The position numbers and the translations under genes are program-made. Shown piece after piece: positions 1 through 7,682 of a DNA stretch of 64,000 bases; within the stretch, counting starts at the first letter, position 1, and every line of letters begins with the position of its first letter. The stretch comes from Sphingobium herbicidovorans (GTDB lineage: Bacteria; Pseudomonadota; Alphaproteobacteria; Sphingomonadales; Sphingomonadaceae). The DNA is taken from contig NZ_CP020538.1 in the NCBI RefSeq assembly GCF_002080435.1, positions 2,661,501 to 2,725,500 of the forward strand, written 5' to 3'. The notes under the pieces were generated by a model, which ran no database searches, was not told where the DNA came from, and was given only the letters and a program-made list of their open reading frames with translations.

Positions 1-581
1 GGCGTCCAATGCCCCACCGCATGAAGGGCGAGGCGATCGAGCCAGGCGCGGTCGGCATCCGGCTCGGCGTCGCGGACCTCAAGCTCTGTCACCAGCGCGC
101 GAGCGTGGGCCGCCGCCATGCCAGGCCGTAGACCAAGATCCAGCGCGACCGGGCAGGCCGAGGTGACAATGTCGCGCTGCCCGGAGCGGGCGATCAGGAT
201 AGTGGGCCTGCCCCACAAGCGCCTCCAGCTTATCGCAGGCGCTGAACCGCCGCCGCCTTCACCGGGTGCCATGGCCTTGAAGGGATGCTCGGCGGCTTCA
301 CTCCTGCGGCCCATCTCGCGCATGGACGGACGTTGAGGAGCCGGCAAGGCGTCGATGTCGGACTGGTTGGGCTTATGTCCTGGCGCTCCTTCTCGCGCCC
401 AGCGCGCACCGGGCCGCCAGCCGCCGCCGCGCGGCACGGAGCATGCGCCTGGATCATCGTCGATCGGCCGCGCGAAACGGGGCGCGGCCGGGACGTGCTC
501 AAGCGGCCTGGCTGGCCGCTCCAACCGCCGCAATCGCTCGATGGCGAGTTGCGGCAGGTAGAGCGAGGCGACCCGTGTCAT
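1..581 (-). CDS. imuB: ImuB, Y-family polymerase-like mutagenesis protein (3' end outside window)
   Basis: The reading frame begins at the ATG whose first base is 581 and runs off the left edge; 193 residues are visible. It opens with MTRVASLYLPQLAIERLRR, the usual ImuB start, followed by a charged, Gly/Pro-rich insert of about 100 residues and then the start of the Y-family domain (GRPTILIARSG, later LDLGLRPGMAAAHARAL). ImuB is a catalytically inactive Y-family protein that links ImuA and DnaE2 to the sliding clamp during damage-induced mutagenesis (known for the family). It overlaps the imuA 3' end by 83 bases, so the two are translationally coupled. dnaE2 would be expected just beyond the window. 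Confidence 0.85.
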   Translation of the reverse strand, partial: MTRVASLYLPQLAIERLRRLERPARPLEHVPAAPRFARPIDDDPGACSVPRGGGWRPGARWAREGAPGHKPNQSDIDALPAPQRPSMREMGRRSEAAEHPFKAMAPGEGGGGSAPAISWRRLWGRPTILIARSGQRDIVTSACPVALDLGLRPGMAAAHARALVTELEVRDAEPDADRAWLDRLALHAVGHWT

Positions 582-1191
582 CGCACGCTTCCAGTTCGAG
601 GGAGAAGGGGACGCCGTTACGCTGGCGAACCAGCTCGACCGACCAGCGGGCGCGGCCCACCCCCGGATGAGGAAGGGGCGCAGAAGGTAGGCAGCCGATC
701 CGCCAGCGTGTCATCGCCGAGGAGAGCCCGCTCAAGGGACAGCGCTCGCGCAACCGATGGCGCCGGTAGAGCAGGATTGGGGTCTTGCCGTCGGAAGCCG
801 CGAGTTGCAGCCGGCGGGTTGCGGTCTGATCCGCCGCCTTCACCTCCGCAATGACGCAGGCCAGTGATCCATCGCGCAGGGCATCCTCCGCCATGGCGAG
901 AACGGCGCTGTCCTTCAGGCCTTGCGCATAGAAAATCCGGTCGGGGCCAAGGCCCACCTGTTCAAGACCTGGGGCATAAAGGTCAAAACGGCTCAAGGCC
1001 CAGAAAATCTCGGCCTTCTCGCGCGCCGCGAAGCGCGCGGCAATACCGGCGGCAAAGAGAGTGGCGGCGGCATCGTCGTTCAGCGTTGCCGAAGCAGCGG
1101 CAATCTCATGCAGGCCCGCGCCATGCAGACCATGGTCGGCAAGCCGGTCATCCATCTCCGGCAATCCGAAAGGCAGCGAAGCGGCCTGCAC
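499..1191 (-). CDS. imuA: ImuA, RecA/SulA-like translesion mutagenesis protein
   Basis: The 230-residue product has the ImuA signature LPFGLPEMDDRL near the start, then GLHEIAA, and ends RLALPAATRHR as usual for the family. ImuA works with ImuB and DnaE2 in SOS mutagenesis. The start is a GTG. The frame stays open upstream to a stop at 1249-1251 but has no ATG or better GTG, so the N-terminus is slightly short and uncertain. A perfect LexA box lies about 100 bases upstream (1295-1309), which fits SOS control of an imuA-imuB operon. Confidence 0.82.
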   Translation of the reverse strand: MQAASLPFGLPEMDDRLADHGLHGAGLHEIAAASATLNDDAAATLFAAGIAARFAAREKAEIFWALSRFDLYAPGLEQVGLGPDRIFYAQGLKDSAVLAMAEDALRDGSLACVIAEVKAADQTATRRLQLAASDGKTPILLYRRHRLRERCPLSGLSSAMTRWRIGCLPSAPLPHPGVGRARWSVELVRQRNGVPFSLELEACDDTGRLALPAATRHRAIAAVGAASQAA

Positions 1192-1294
1192 CGAGCAGCT
1201 CTGCCCGAGGCTCGCGCGAAAGGTCGCAACAGCATCAGCTGAGGCTGATCAAGAGAAAGAGAAGGGTTGGGCATGGGAACATATCGACTCAGAT

Positions 1295-1309
1295 GTTCCC
1301 TTTATGTTC
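1295..1309 (-). promoter_or_regulatory. LexA (SOS) box for imuAB
   Basis: The plus strand reads GTTCCCTTTATGTTC, that is GTTC-N7-GTTC, the alphaproteobacterial LexA direct repeat; on the coding strand it is GAACATAAAGGGAAC. It sits between the broken DUF1810 gene and imuA and points to damage-inducible transcription of imuA-imuB. Seen directly; the LexA role is from known alphaproteobacterial regulation. Confidence 0.85.
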
Positions 1310-1378
1310 CGTTGTCGCGCGGGATTCGTCAAGGCTGATGAATCCTGCCGCTCCAGTCTCTTGGCGTGGCTTATCGGC

Positions 1379-1801
1379 TCAACCTTTGAGCATCTGCAGC
1401 GTTGCTGGATCCCGCGCACCGTCAAACCAGCGGTCCAGCGCCTCGGCAAAGAGCGGCTAAGGGTCAGCCCACTCGAACAGCGTCAAAGAGGAGCGCAGCT
1501 TCGTGGCGTCGACAGAACCCAAGACCGCGGCCGGGTCCTGGCTCCTGAGTGCCTGCAGCGCCGACACGCACTCGAGATAGCGGGTGCCGAGCAAGCCATG
1601 GGCGAGATAGGCACGGGCTTCGGCGAGCGAGGCAATGCCGTAATAATGGGCAGTCGGGCTCTGGCCCAAACCACGAAGCTGCGGGAAGATGAACCACATC
1701 CAGTGCGAGCGTTTTGCACCCGCCCGAATTTCCGCCAAGGCCGTATCATAGATTTCAGCCTGCGCCTCGACGAAGCGCGCGAGGGTCGCATCGGCTGTCA
1801 T
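1379..1801 (-). pseudogene. DUF1810 family protein interrupted by an in-frame amber codon
   Basis: The open part (1457-1801) gives 114 residues with typical DUF1810 content: RFVEAQ near the start, then WMWFIFPQLRGLG and HYYGIASLAEARAYL. It ends at TAG (1457-1459) after LTLFEWADP. The same frame then continues with PLFAEALDRWFDGARDPA and a stop at 1379-1381, which restores the usual family length of about 140 residues. Homologues often have Glu here, so a GAG-to-TAG change is the likely event. The start overlaps the SRAP stop as ATGA, so the two were one operon. DUF1810 function is unknown. The truncated product may be inactive, or the base may be a sequence error. Confidence 0.8.
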
Positions 1802-2418
1802 CGAACGAGCCCTCCCTGTGCGGGTGGGGCACCATAGACCTGGGTGACGGGCAGGCTACCCGGCGGCAGCCAGCGCAGTACCTCATTGGTCGGCACCGTC
1901 GGATCAAGCCAGTCGGCCCATTGGTCGCGGGTGAGCGGGATGATCTGGCGATGATGATAGGGCGCAACGTCGGGGCCTGCATCCATGGTCAGCATCGTGA
2001 ACGCCTCGCCAGCAGCGCTCTCGCGCCAGATGCCCGCGATGCAGAACCATGGGTGATCCCTCATGGTGAACAGCCATTTGTCGAGCCGCTTCTGTTTCGG
2101 GTCTGCCGGGTCGGTGAATTCATAGAAGCCGTCCGCCAGGATCAGGCAGCGGTGCGAACTGAATGCGCGTCCCTCGCTGCGGAAGTTGTAGACAGGTTTG
2201 CCCCTCGGGCCGGGCCAGCTCCAGCGCCTGTTTACCAGTTCGCCGATGCCCCGTTCGCCTTCAACGGAACGGAGGATGGGCGCTATGTCGGTGATCTTGA
2301 TGTCCTCGCGCGCGGGCACATTGGGCGCGCCTTCAGGCATTTTGATCTTGATCTGCAGATTTTCAAAATCCTCGGCGATCGAGGCGATGTCCACCTCAAG
2401 GCGGTAGTCGTTGCACAT
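1798..2418 (-). CDS. SOS response-associated peptidase (SRAP/YedK/HMCES family)
   Basis: SRAP proteins cross-link through Cys2 to abasic sites in single-stranded DNA and protect them. I chose the start at 2418 because it puts Cys directly after Met (MCNDYRLEV), as the chemistry requires; a longer frame exists but would bury that Cys. Visible conserved residues are Cys2, Asn78 in YNFRSEGR, Glu100 in ADGFYEF and His155/156 in APYHHRQII, so this copy looks catalytically complete. Length is 206 residues, normal for the family. It lies 79 bases after vapC and overlaps the DUF1810 gene by ATGA. Confidence 0.9.
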   Translation of the reverse strand: MCNDYRLEVDIASIAEDFENLQIKIKMPEGAPNVPAREDIKITDIAPILRSVEGERGIGELVNRRWSWPGPRGKPVYNFRSEGRAFSSHRCLILADGFYEFTDPADPKQKRLDKWLFTMRDHPWFCIAGIWRESAAGEAFTMLTMDAGPDVAPYHHRQIIPLTRDQWADWLDPTVPTNEVLRWLPPGSLPVTQVYGAPPAQGGLVR

Positions 2419-2497
2419 TGCATGATCCTCACCAGCTGCGCCTCTTGCTCCCGGCCATTCAACAAACAGGGTTCGTCTTATGGCGGGCCTTGCTCCT

Positions 2498-2893
2498 CTA
2501 GGCTGTTTCGATGTCGGTCTGAGGAAAGTCGTCGCCCTTGTAGAGGAGCGGCACGCCGGCAATCCGGGCACAAGCATAGGCAAAGCAGTCGCCGAAGTTG
2601 AGGGAAGCCGGATGCCGTGACTTCCCGTAGCGATCATAGGCATCGATCGCGTGATCTCGGGCCTCTGGCGGTACCGCTGTGACCTGAATTTCGGCAAGGG
2701 CGAGAAATTCCTCTACGGCTTCATGAGCGTGACGAACCTCCAGGTCGAGAATCCGAGAAATTGCTAGGACCGTCTCCCAGACTGCGAGGGGGGATGTGAT
2801 ACGGACGCGCGCCTTCTGGAGGCGAGCCAACAGCTCCGGAGCGTCGCCTTCGGCAGCCAGTATCGATGTAAGAGCGGACGCGTCCACAAACAT
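2498..2893 (-). CDS. vapC: VapC-type PIN-domain ribonuclease toxin
   Basis: The 131-residue protein has the PIN domain layout: MFVDASAL with the first acidic residue, E in AVWETVLA, D in LNFGDCFAYA, and a final acidic residue in YKGDDF. These four form the metal site of VapC nucleases. The start codon shares one base with the vapB stop (TAATG), the usual coupling in this module. In the family the toxin cleaves tRNA or rRNA when the antitoxin is degraded; its target cannot be told from sequence. Confidence 0.88.
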   Translation of the reverse strand: MFVDASALTSILAAEGDAPELLARLQKARVRITSPLAVWETVLAISRILDLEVRHAHEAVEEFLALAEIQVTAVPPEARDHAIDAYDRYGKSRHPASLNFGDCFAYACARIAGVPLLYKGDDFPQTDIETA

Positions 2894-3138
2894 TATGGTT
2901 CACCATAGAGGCTGTCGATAAATTCCTTGTCGGCCGTTCGTCCCGCAGCAGGTCCCGCTTTTGCACGCAGGGAATGGGCAAACGCCAATCCGCGTTCCAC
3001 CAGCGAAGGCATTTGCTGCTCGCGCTCGAGCTCGTGTCGCAACGCCCGGCGAACGGCTTCGGTCTTGCTTATTTTTTGCAGCATCGCCAGACGCTCTGCC
3101 ATCCGGTTCACTTCATTATCCTTGACGTAAAGTGACAT
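2893..3138 (-). CDS. vapB: VapB-type (PSK/Rv0623-like) antitoxin
   Basis: The 81-residue product MSLYVKDNEVNRMAERLA resembles the PSK-type VapB antitoxins: an N-terminal DNA-binding strand and helix (TEAVRRALRHELE), then a C-terminal tail that would wrap the toxin (DKEFIDSLYGEP). The start at 3138 is supported by GGAGG seven bases upstream; a longer frame to 3195 lacks such a site. It is the first gene of the vapBC pair, and an AT-rich inverted repeat in its promoter probably serves for autoregulation. Confidence 0.85.
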   Translation of the reverse strand: MSLYVKDNEVNRMAERLAMLQKISKTEAVRRALRHELEREQQMPSLVERGLAFAHSLRAKAGPAAGRTADKEFIDSLYGEP

Positions 3139-3159
3139 GGGATATCCTCCGATAAGTTG

Positions 3160-3178
3160 GATATACTTTATATATATC
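3160..3178 (-). promoter_or_regulatory. Inverted repeat in the vapB promoter, probable VapBC operator
   Basis: GATATA-N7-TATATC lies 22-40 bases upstream of the vapB start in the only strongly AT-rich stretch nearby, overlapping likely -10 sequence (TATATA on the minus strand). Antitoxin-toxin complexes usually bind such repeats. The repeat is seen directly; the binding is inferred. Confidence 0.5.
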
Positions 3179-3243
3179 AGTGGAACAACACCCATCGACG
3201 CTGGAACGAAAACCGGTCGCGCCGCGCCTTGCTGCCGACCGTC

Positions 3244-3258
3244 GTTCTCTGTATGTTC
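3244..3258 (+). promoter_or_regulatory. LexA (SOS) box immediately upstream of the second SRAP-like gene
   Basis: GTTCTCTGTATGTTC is a perfect GTTC-N7-GTTC and matches the imuA box at 13 of 15 positions. It ends five bases before the ATG at 3264, so the transcript would be leaderless or nearly so. Damage induction is inferred from this sequence. Confidence 0.75.
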
Positions 3259-3263
3259 CTATT

Positions 3264-3782
3264 ATGGACTCGAGCGCAACTCCATTCGATACGGCCGCTG
3301 CGGGAAGCCGGCGTGCGATCATCAGGCGAAACCCCAATGACGCAGCTGAGATCGAGATGATCGAGGCGGTCTGGGGTTCCAATCCGCAGTTCAGCGACGG
3401 CATTTCCTATGAGTTCATCCGTGTTGAAGGAAAGCGCTTCGCCAGCAACCGCTGCCTGGTACCGGCGTCCGAATTCCATATCCGCAATGGTGAGAAGAAA
3501 TTTCGCGCCTTCAGGGAAGACGGCAATTTCTTTTATTTGGCTGGGATCTGGGAGCCGCCCATGGGTGACTGGCCGGTCAGCTATCGTATCCTCACGGTCG
3601 ATGCCAATCCCGAGGTAATCCGCTATCAGGCTCGCCATGGAGCGATTATCGAGCGGCGTCAGGTCATGCAGTGGTTGGACCTGAGCCGTCCCGAGTCAGA
3701 ACTGCTCGTGACGCCACCGGCTCAGATGTTCCGAATCGAGGAGATTTTGACGAAACCGGTTCAGACCAGCCTCGCCTTCTGA
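3264..3782 (+). CDS. Degenerate SRAP-like protein lacking the catalytic Cys2
   Basis: The 172-residue product keeps the SRAP core (NRCLVPASEF, FFYLAGIWE, YRILTVDANPEVI, RHGAIIE, MQWLD). It lacks the N-terminal Met-Cys, and the residues aligned with the catalytic Asn and Glu of the neighbouring SRAP are Glu and Ile (SYEFIRVEG; SEFHI). A GTG start at 3180 is possible (200 residues) but would place the LexA box inside the gene and has no ribosome site. Another frame across 3251-3337 reads CSYYGLER, reminiscent of a SRAP N-terminus but without a start, so an old frameshift is possible. It may be a non-enzymatic paralogue or a decaying gene. Confidence 0.7.
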   Translation: MDSSATPFDTAAAGSRRAIIRRNPNDAAEIEMIEAVWGSNPQFSDGISYEFIRVEGKRFASNRCLVPASEFHIRNGEKKFRAFREDGNFFYLAGIWEPPMGDWPVSYRILTVDANPEVIRYQARHGAIIERRQVMQWLDLSRPESELLVTPPAQMFRIEEILTKPVQTSLAF

Positions 3783-3849
3783 TCGAGGCAGCGAGCGTGC
3801 GGGGATGGGTCACGGTAGCCAGTACGGTCAAGGTTATGCCGAGCATCCG

Positions 3850-4035
3850 CTAGCGTGATCGGCGGTGAAAAACGGCACGGCCGAACATCGCAAAGGCGGC
3901 GATGAACGCCCATCGGAACCCAAAGGCCAAGACCTCGGTCGGCCAAACCGGATGGCCGCCATAGCGAGCGATCGATAGCGTGAGGGCACTAAGAGTGACG
4001 AGCGCCAACAGGAGCCAGATCGGGCGGGGATGCAT
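3850..4035 (-). CDS. Putative small two-helix membrane protein
   Basis: The frame starting MHPRPIWLLLALVTLSALTL encodes 61 residues with two hydrophobic segments (about residues 6-22 and 34-52) and a basic end (FHRRSR). I do not recognise the family. The surrounding 470 bases between the SRAP-like gene and the integrase hold nothing else I can support. Support is limited to the sensible hydrophobic pattern. Confidence 0.35.
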   Translation of the reverse strand: MHPRPIWLLLALVTLSALTLSIARYGGHPVWPTEVLAFGFRWAFIAAFAMFGRAVFHRRSR

Positions 4036-4253
4036 GCCTCGCACTGCCACGGCTGACGGCAAAACTCCAGATCGCGCTGCGCCAATTTGTCCAGCGAGCC
4101 GATTGGGCAGTTAGATGTATGATTCGGAAATCCTGCCCCCGCGAACTGAAAGTGACCGATCGGGCCCGCCGCAGCAAACCTCTCCCATTGGCTTTGCAAA
4201 CCCGACCCCTCCCGGTCACATCCGCCGCTCTCCGAGTCACAGGACGCACGAAA

Positions 4254-5495
4254 TCATGCGATCAAACGGAGATAGTCTTCGCTCGCGATATCAGAATCTA
4301 CTGCGATTATCTGCGACAAGTGATCGTTCCAGGCCTCAAGCGCGGCTCGCTTTTCATCGCGCCAATCATGCCGTTGATAGATGCCCGCCACGCCGGATCG
4401 AGCTAAGCCTACGTGATTTAGCACAGCCTCGGTAACTTCGAAGCGGACACCCAGACGTTGAAAATTCGTCGCCAGGGTGCGTCTGAGATCATGCAAACGC
4501 CAGGGGGGCAAGGCGGACCCGCGTTCTGCCGTGATTGCGCGGTCCACCTTCAATTTACCTTTGTGATAGCCGGTGAATGAGCCGCCCCTGGAGGTCAAAA
4601 AGAGCCTTCCATGACCGGGCCACTGCGCTCCCCCGGCGACGTCATCAAGGACGCGGATGGCAAGGTCGTTCAAGGGGATCGTATTCGCCTTGCCATTCTT
4701 CGCCCGTGTGCCGGGAAGGGTCCAAAGCTTTTCGGCGCGATCGAGCTCCTCCCATGCAATCTTAGACACCTCTTCTCGGCGTTGGCCAGTTACTATGAGG
4801 AGCCGAACTATCGGACCGAAACAAGGATCTGCTATAGGAGCGTGCTTCCAGATTCTTTTAAGCTCATCGTCGGCGAGCCAGCGCTCCCGTGGCGTGACAG
4901 GAGGCGGCGTCTCCATACCTTCCGTAGGACTGCGCTCGAGATCGCCTCGGCTGACGGCCCAGCGAAACATGCGTCTGATCACTGCGAAGACATCTCGCCG
5001 CTTGGCGATCTGACTGACGGGCATGGCGTCGAGAACAGCGGCTATGTCGGATCGGGTGATCTGCGGCAGCGGTTTGTTCTTGAGTATGGGCTTAACATGC
5101 AGTCGGAGGGAGCGCTTGACCATTTTTGTCCACCCCTCTCCCCTCACTGAATTACCGAAGAGATCCGCGTAGTTGGAGAAGGCGAGATCGACGGCCTCCC
5201 GCCGCCGCAATTTGTCTGCTTCGACCGGGTCTCGGCCTTGCGCGACAAGGATCAGGAGGCGCTCTGCTTCGGTGCGAGCGGTCGTCGGTGTCCAGGGGGA
5301 TCCGTGCCTACCAATTGTATATCGCCGCGTAGCAGCCTCACGGCCGCCCATCCTGTATTGGAGGACGTAGGAGATGGCTCCTGATTTGGTAAATTTGGCC
5401 CCGAACCCTTTGGTATCGAGGTCCCAAACAAAGCCGATATAGCCTTGGGACACCAACGAATCGACGGTCCGCTTTGTGATTTTTCCATTCGCCAA
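4254..5495 (-). CDS. Tyrosine recombinase/integrase, P4-type with DUF4102 arm-binding domain
   Basis: The 413-residue protein has an N-terminal arm-binding domain (about 1-90, FVWDLDTKGFGAKFTKSG), a core-binding domain (about 105-200) and a catalytic domain. Catalytic residues are visible: Arg239 (VTGQRREEV), His335 and Arg338 (LHDLRRT), His361 (LNHVG) and Tyr373 (GIYQRHD). Such enzymes integrate genomic islands, usually at tRNA or conserved gene ends. It is the last gene before the core gene trmB, so the island edge is probably between 5495 and the trmB 3' end, with the island extending left. Direct repeats at 5523-5543 could be arm sites. Confidence 0.92.
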   Translation of the reverse strand: MANGKITKRTVDSLVSQGYIGFVWDLDTKGFGAKFTKSGAISYVLQYRMGGREAATRRYTIGRHGSPWTPTTARTEAERLLILVAQGRDPVEADKLRRREAVDLAFSNYADLFGNSVRGEGWTKMVKRSLRLHVKPILKNKPLPQITRSDIAAVLDAMPVSQIAKRRDVFAVIRRMFRWAVSRGDLERSPTEGMETPPPVTPRERWLADDELKRIWKHAPIADPCFGPIVRLLIVTGQRREEVSKIAWEELDRAEKLWTLPGTRAKNGKANTIPLNDLAIRVLDDVAGGAQWPGHGRLFLTSRGGSFTGYHKGKLKVDRAITAERGSALPPWRLHDLRRTLATNFQRLGVRFEVTEAVLNHVGLARSGVAGIYQRHDWRDEKRAALEAWNDHLSQIIAVDSDIASEDYLRLIA

Positions 5496-5522
5496 CTTGG
5501 GGCCTCCCGCCTAGCGTGCCGA

Positions 5523-5543
5523 GTAATCACCGGGTAATCACCG
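5523..5543. repeat. Direct repeat next to integrase, candidate arm-type site
   Basis: GTAATCACCG occurs twice (5523-5532 and 5534-5543) separated by one base, 28 bases upstream of the integrase start. P4-type integrases bind short direct repeats close to their gene. The repeat is seen; the role is inferred. Confidence 0.45.
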
Positions 5544-5626
5544 TAGCGGAAAACACTGCTAAAAGACTACCAGGCTGGCGTAGGCAGGTCAGAAAAAACC
5601 TTTCTTTTTCAACGCTATAATACGAT

Positions 5627-6322
5627 CTACCTACGTCTCCAGCGCACATACCACACTTCGTGGCCCAGGCTTCGGGCCTTGGCTTCGTAGCGGGTTTCGG
5701 GCCAGCCGCCGGGGCGGGTGAGGAAGTCCTTGGGATCGTTCGCCAGCCAGTCGAAATCGGGATGGCCGTTCATCACCATCAGCGCCCAGCGAAGATAGAC
5801 CGGATGATCGGTGCCGAAGCGGAACTCGCCGCCGGGTTTCAGCTTGCGCGCGATCATTCCGACCGGGCCGGGGTTCATCATGCGGCGCTTGGCGTGGCGC
5901 GCCTTTGGCCAGGGGTCGGGATGGAGCAGATAGACGAAGCTCAATGCCCCGTCGGGGATGCGCGAGAGGACTTGCAGCGCGTCGCCCATATGGACGCGGA
6001 CATTACCGAGCGCCTTGTCGCGAATATGGCCGAGCGCGGTGACGACGCCGTTCAGGAATGGCTCGCAGCCGATGAAGCCATGGTCGGGCAGCATATCCGC
6101 GCGATAGGCCATATGCTCGCCGCCACCGAAGCCGATTTCAAAATGGAGCGGGCGGTCGTAGCCGAAAAGGTCGGCGGCGGTGATTTCGCCTTCTTCGGGG
6201 ACCGAGACGGCGGGGAGCAGCGTATCGACGAGTTGCTGCTGGCCTGCGCGGAGCTTGTGCCCCGACTGGCGGCCGTAAAGGCGGTTGAGCGTGGTGGGGT
6301 CGCCGGATTTGTGCGCGGTCAT
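5627..6322 (-). CDS. trmB: tRNA (guanine-N7)-methyltransferase
   Basis: The enzyme methylates G46 of tRNA with S-adenosylmethionine. The sequence shows the SAM-binding stretch LHFEIGFGGGEHM, then GCEPF, and the family motif HPDPWPKARHAKRR. I prefer the ATG at 6322 (231 residues); the frame extends to a TTG at 6364, which falls in the hairpin that follows metK. It is co-directional with metK, whose product makes the methyl donor. Its 3' end faces the integrase and may be the attachment site. Confidence 0.93.
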   Translation of the reverse strand: MTAHKSGDPTTLNRLYGRQSGHKLRAGQQQLVDTLLPAVSVPEEGEITAADLFGYDRPLHFEIGFGGGEHMAYRADMLPDHGFIGCEPFLNGVVTALGHIRDKALGNVRVHMGDALQVLSRIPDGALSFVYLLHPDPWPKARHAKRRMMNPGPVGMIARKLKPGGEFRFGTDHPVYLRWALMVMNGHPDFDWLANDPKDFLTRPGGWPETRYEAKARSLGHEVWYVRWRRR

Positions 6323-6361
6323 GGGCGCGCGCTTAGCGGGACGGAGCCATGGGGGCAAGGG

Positions 6362-6396
6362 CAAGGCGCGCAGGGATTATCTCCCCGCGCGCCTTG
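6362..6396. other. Long hairpin between metK and trmB
   Basis: Arms 6362-6376 and 6382-6396 pair over 15 positions with one mismatch around the loop TTATC. No T-run follows on the minus strand, so it is probably an mRNA processing or stability element rather than a classical terminator. Confidence 0.5.
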
Positions 6397-6417
6397 GTCA
6401 TTGAGCAGCTTTGAGCG

Positions 6418-7623
6418 TTAGAGCGCCGCCTTCAGCTTTTCGATCAGGTCGGTGCGTTCCCAGGGGAAGAAGTCGCCTTCGGGCTTGCGGCCGAAATGGC
6501 CATAGGCGGCCGAGGGGCGATATATGGGCTTATTAAGGCCAAGATGCGTGCGGATGCCGCGCGGGGTCAGGCCGCCCAGTTCCTTGATCGACTTGATCGC
6601 TTCTTCGATCTTTGCATCGTCAACGCTGCCGGTGCCGTGGGTATCGACATAGAGCGACAGCGGCTCGGACACGCCGATCGCATAGGCGAGCTGGATCGTG
6701 CAGCGGCGGGCAAGCCCGGCGGCGACGATATTCTTCGCCAGATAGCGGGTGATGTAGGCGGCAGAGCGATCGACCTTGGTGGGGTCCTTGCCCGAAAATG
6801 CGCCGCCGCCATGGGGCGATGCGCCGCCATAGGTGTCGACGATGATTTTGCGCCCGGTGAGGCCAGCGTCGCCATCAGGCCCACCGATTTCAAAGCTGCC
6901 GGTCGGGTTGATGTGATAGACGGTTTCGTCGCTGAGCAGGTCGCCGGGCAGGACTTCGGCGATGACGCCCTTCACATAGTCCTTCAGCTCGGCTTCCTTG
7001 GCGCCCGTGTCATAGCCCGGCGCATGCTGGGTCGAGACGACGATGGCGGTGGCGGCGGCAGGCTTGCCATTTTCAAAGCGCAGCGTGACCTGGCTCTTGG
7101 CGTCCGGTTCCAGGAAGGGCGCGCGGCCGCTGTGGCGGTCGGCGGCCATCTTCGCCAGGATCTTGTGGCTGTAGTCGAGCGTGGCGGGCATGAGGTCGGG
7201 GGTTTCGTCACAGGCGAAACCGAACATGATGCCCTGGTCGCCCGCGCCTTCATCCTTGTTGCCCGCGGCGTCCACGCCCTGCGCGATGTGCGCGGACTGG
7301 GCGTGAAGGTTGTTTTCGAAGCGGAAAGTTTCCCAGTGGAAGCCGTCCTGTTCATAACCGATGCGCTTTACGGTTTCGCGAACGGTCCGTTCGATCTCTT
7401 CCTGCGCACCGGGCGCCCATGCGCCGTCTTCATAGACGCCCTTGCACCGGATTTCACCAGCGAGGACGACGAGCTGGGTCGTGGTCAGCGTTTCGCAGGC
7501 GATGCGGGCTTCGGGGTCCTTGGAGAGGAAGAGATCGACGATGGCGTCGGAAATCTGGTCCGCAACCTTGTCGGGATGGCCTTCGGATACGGATTCCGAG
7601 GTGAAGAGATAGTTGCTGCGCAT
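6418..7623 (-). CDS. metK: S-adenosylmethionine synthase
   Basis: The 401-residue enzyme makes SAM from methionine and ATP in the cytoplasm. Visible signatures include GHPDK (residues 15-19), the hexapeptide-type motif [10 protein letters not shown], and [19 protein letters not shown]. Length is close to the alphaproteobacterial norm. The start is preceded by GGGAG. A perfect AT-rich inverted repeat (7657-7676) in the 60-base gap to lnt is a candidate operator. Confidence 0.97.
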   Translation of the reverse strand: MRSNYLFTSESVSEGHPDKVADQISDAIVDLFLSKDPEARIACETLTTTQLVVLAGEIRCKGVYEDGAWAPGAQEEIERTVRETVKRIGYEQDGFHWETFRFENNLHAQSAHIAQGVDAAGNKDEGAGDQGIMFGFACDETPDLMPATLDYSHKILAKMAADRHSGRAPFLEPDAKSQVTLRFENGKPAAATAIVVSTQHAPGYDTGAKEAELKDYVKGVIAEVLPGDLLSDETVYHINPTGSFEIGGPDGDAGLTGRKIIVDTYGGASPHGGGAFSGKDPTKVDRSAAYITRYLAKNIVAAGLARRCTIQLAYAIGVSEPLSLYVDTHGTGSVDDAKIEEAIKSIKELGGLTPRGIRTHLGLNKPIYRPSAAYGHFGRKPEGDFFPWERTDLIEKLKAAL

Positions 7624-7656
7624 GGGACTCCCGTTAGCAGGCTGGCTTGAAAAGCG

Positions 7657-7676
7657 ACATAAAGAAAAGTTTATGT
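7657..7676 (-). promoter_or_regulatory. Perfect AT-rich inverted repeat upstream of metK, candidate operator
   Basis: ACATAAA-N6-TTTATGT has perfect 7-base arms and ends 34 bases before the metK start. Methionine-cycle genes in proteobacteria are often under repressors or riboswitches; I see no clear SAM riboswitch here. A repressor site is an inference. Confidence 0.45.
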
Positions 7677-7682
7677 GCCCTA

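Noticed and set aside
1714..2601. Long plus-strand frame opposite the SRAP gene
   Set aside because: Antisense shadow; the minus strand carries the conserved SRAP residues.
6496..7650. Long plus-strand frame of 384 codons opposite metK
   Set aside because: Antisense shadow of a high-GC gene; no family-like motifs, while metK on the other strand is unmistakable.
7624..7682. SAM riboswitch before metK
   Set aside because: The gap is only 59 bases and shows a simple inverted repeat, not the conserved core of known SAM riboswitches that I could recognise.
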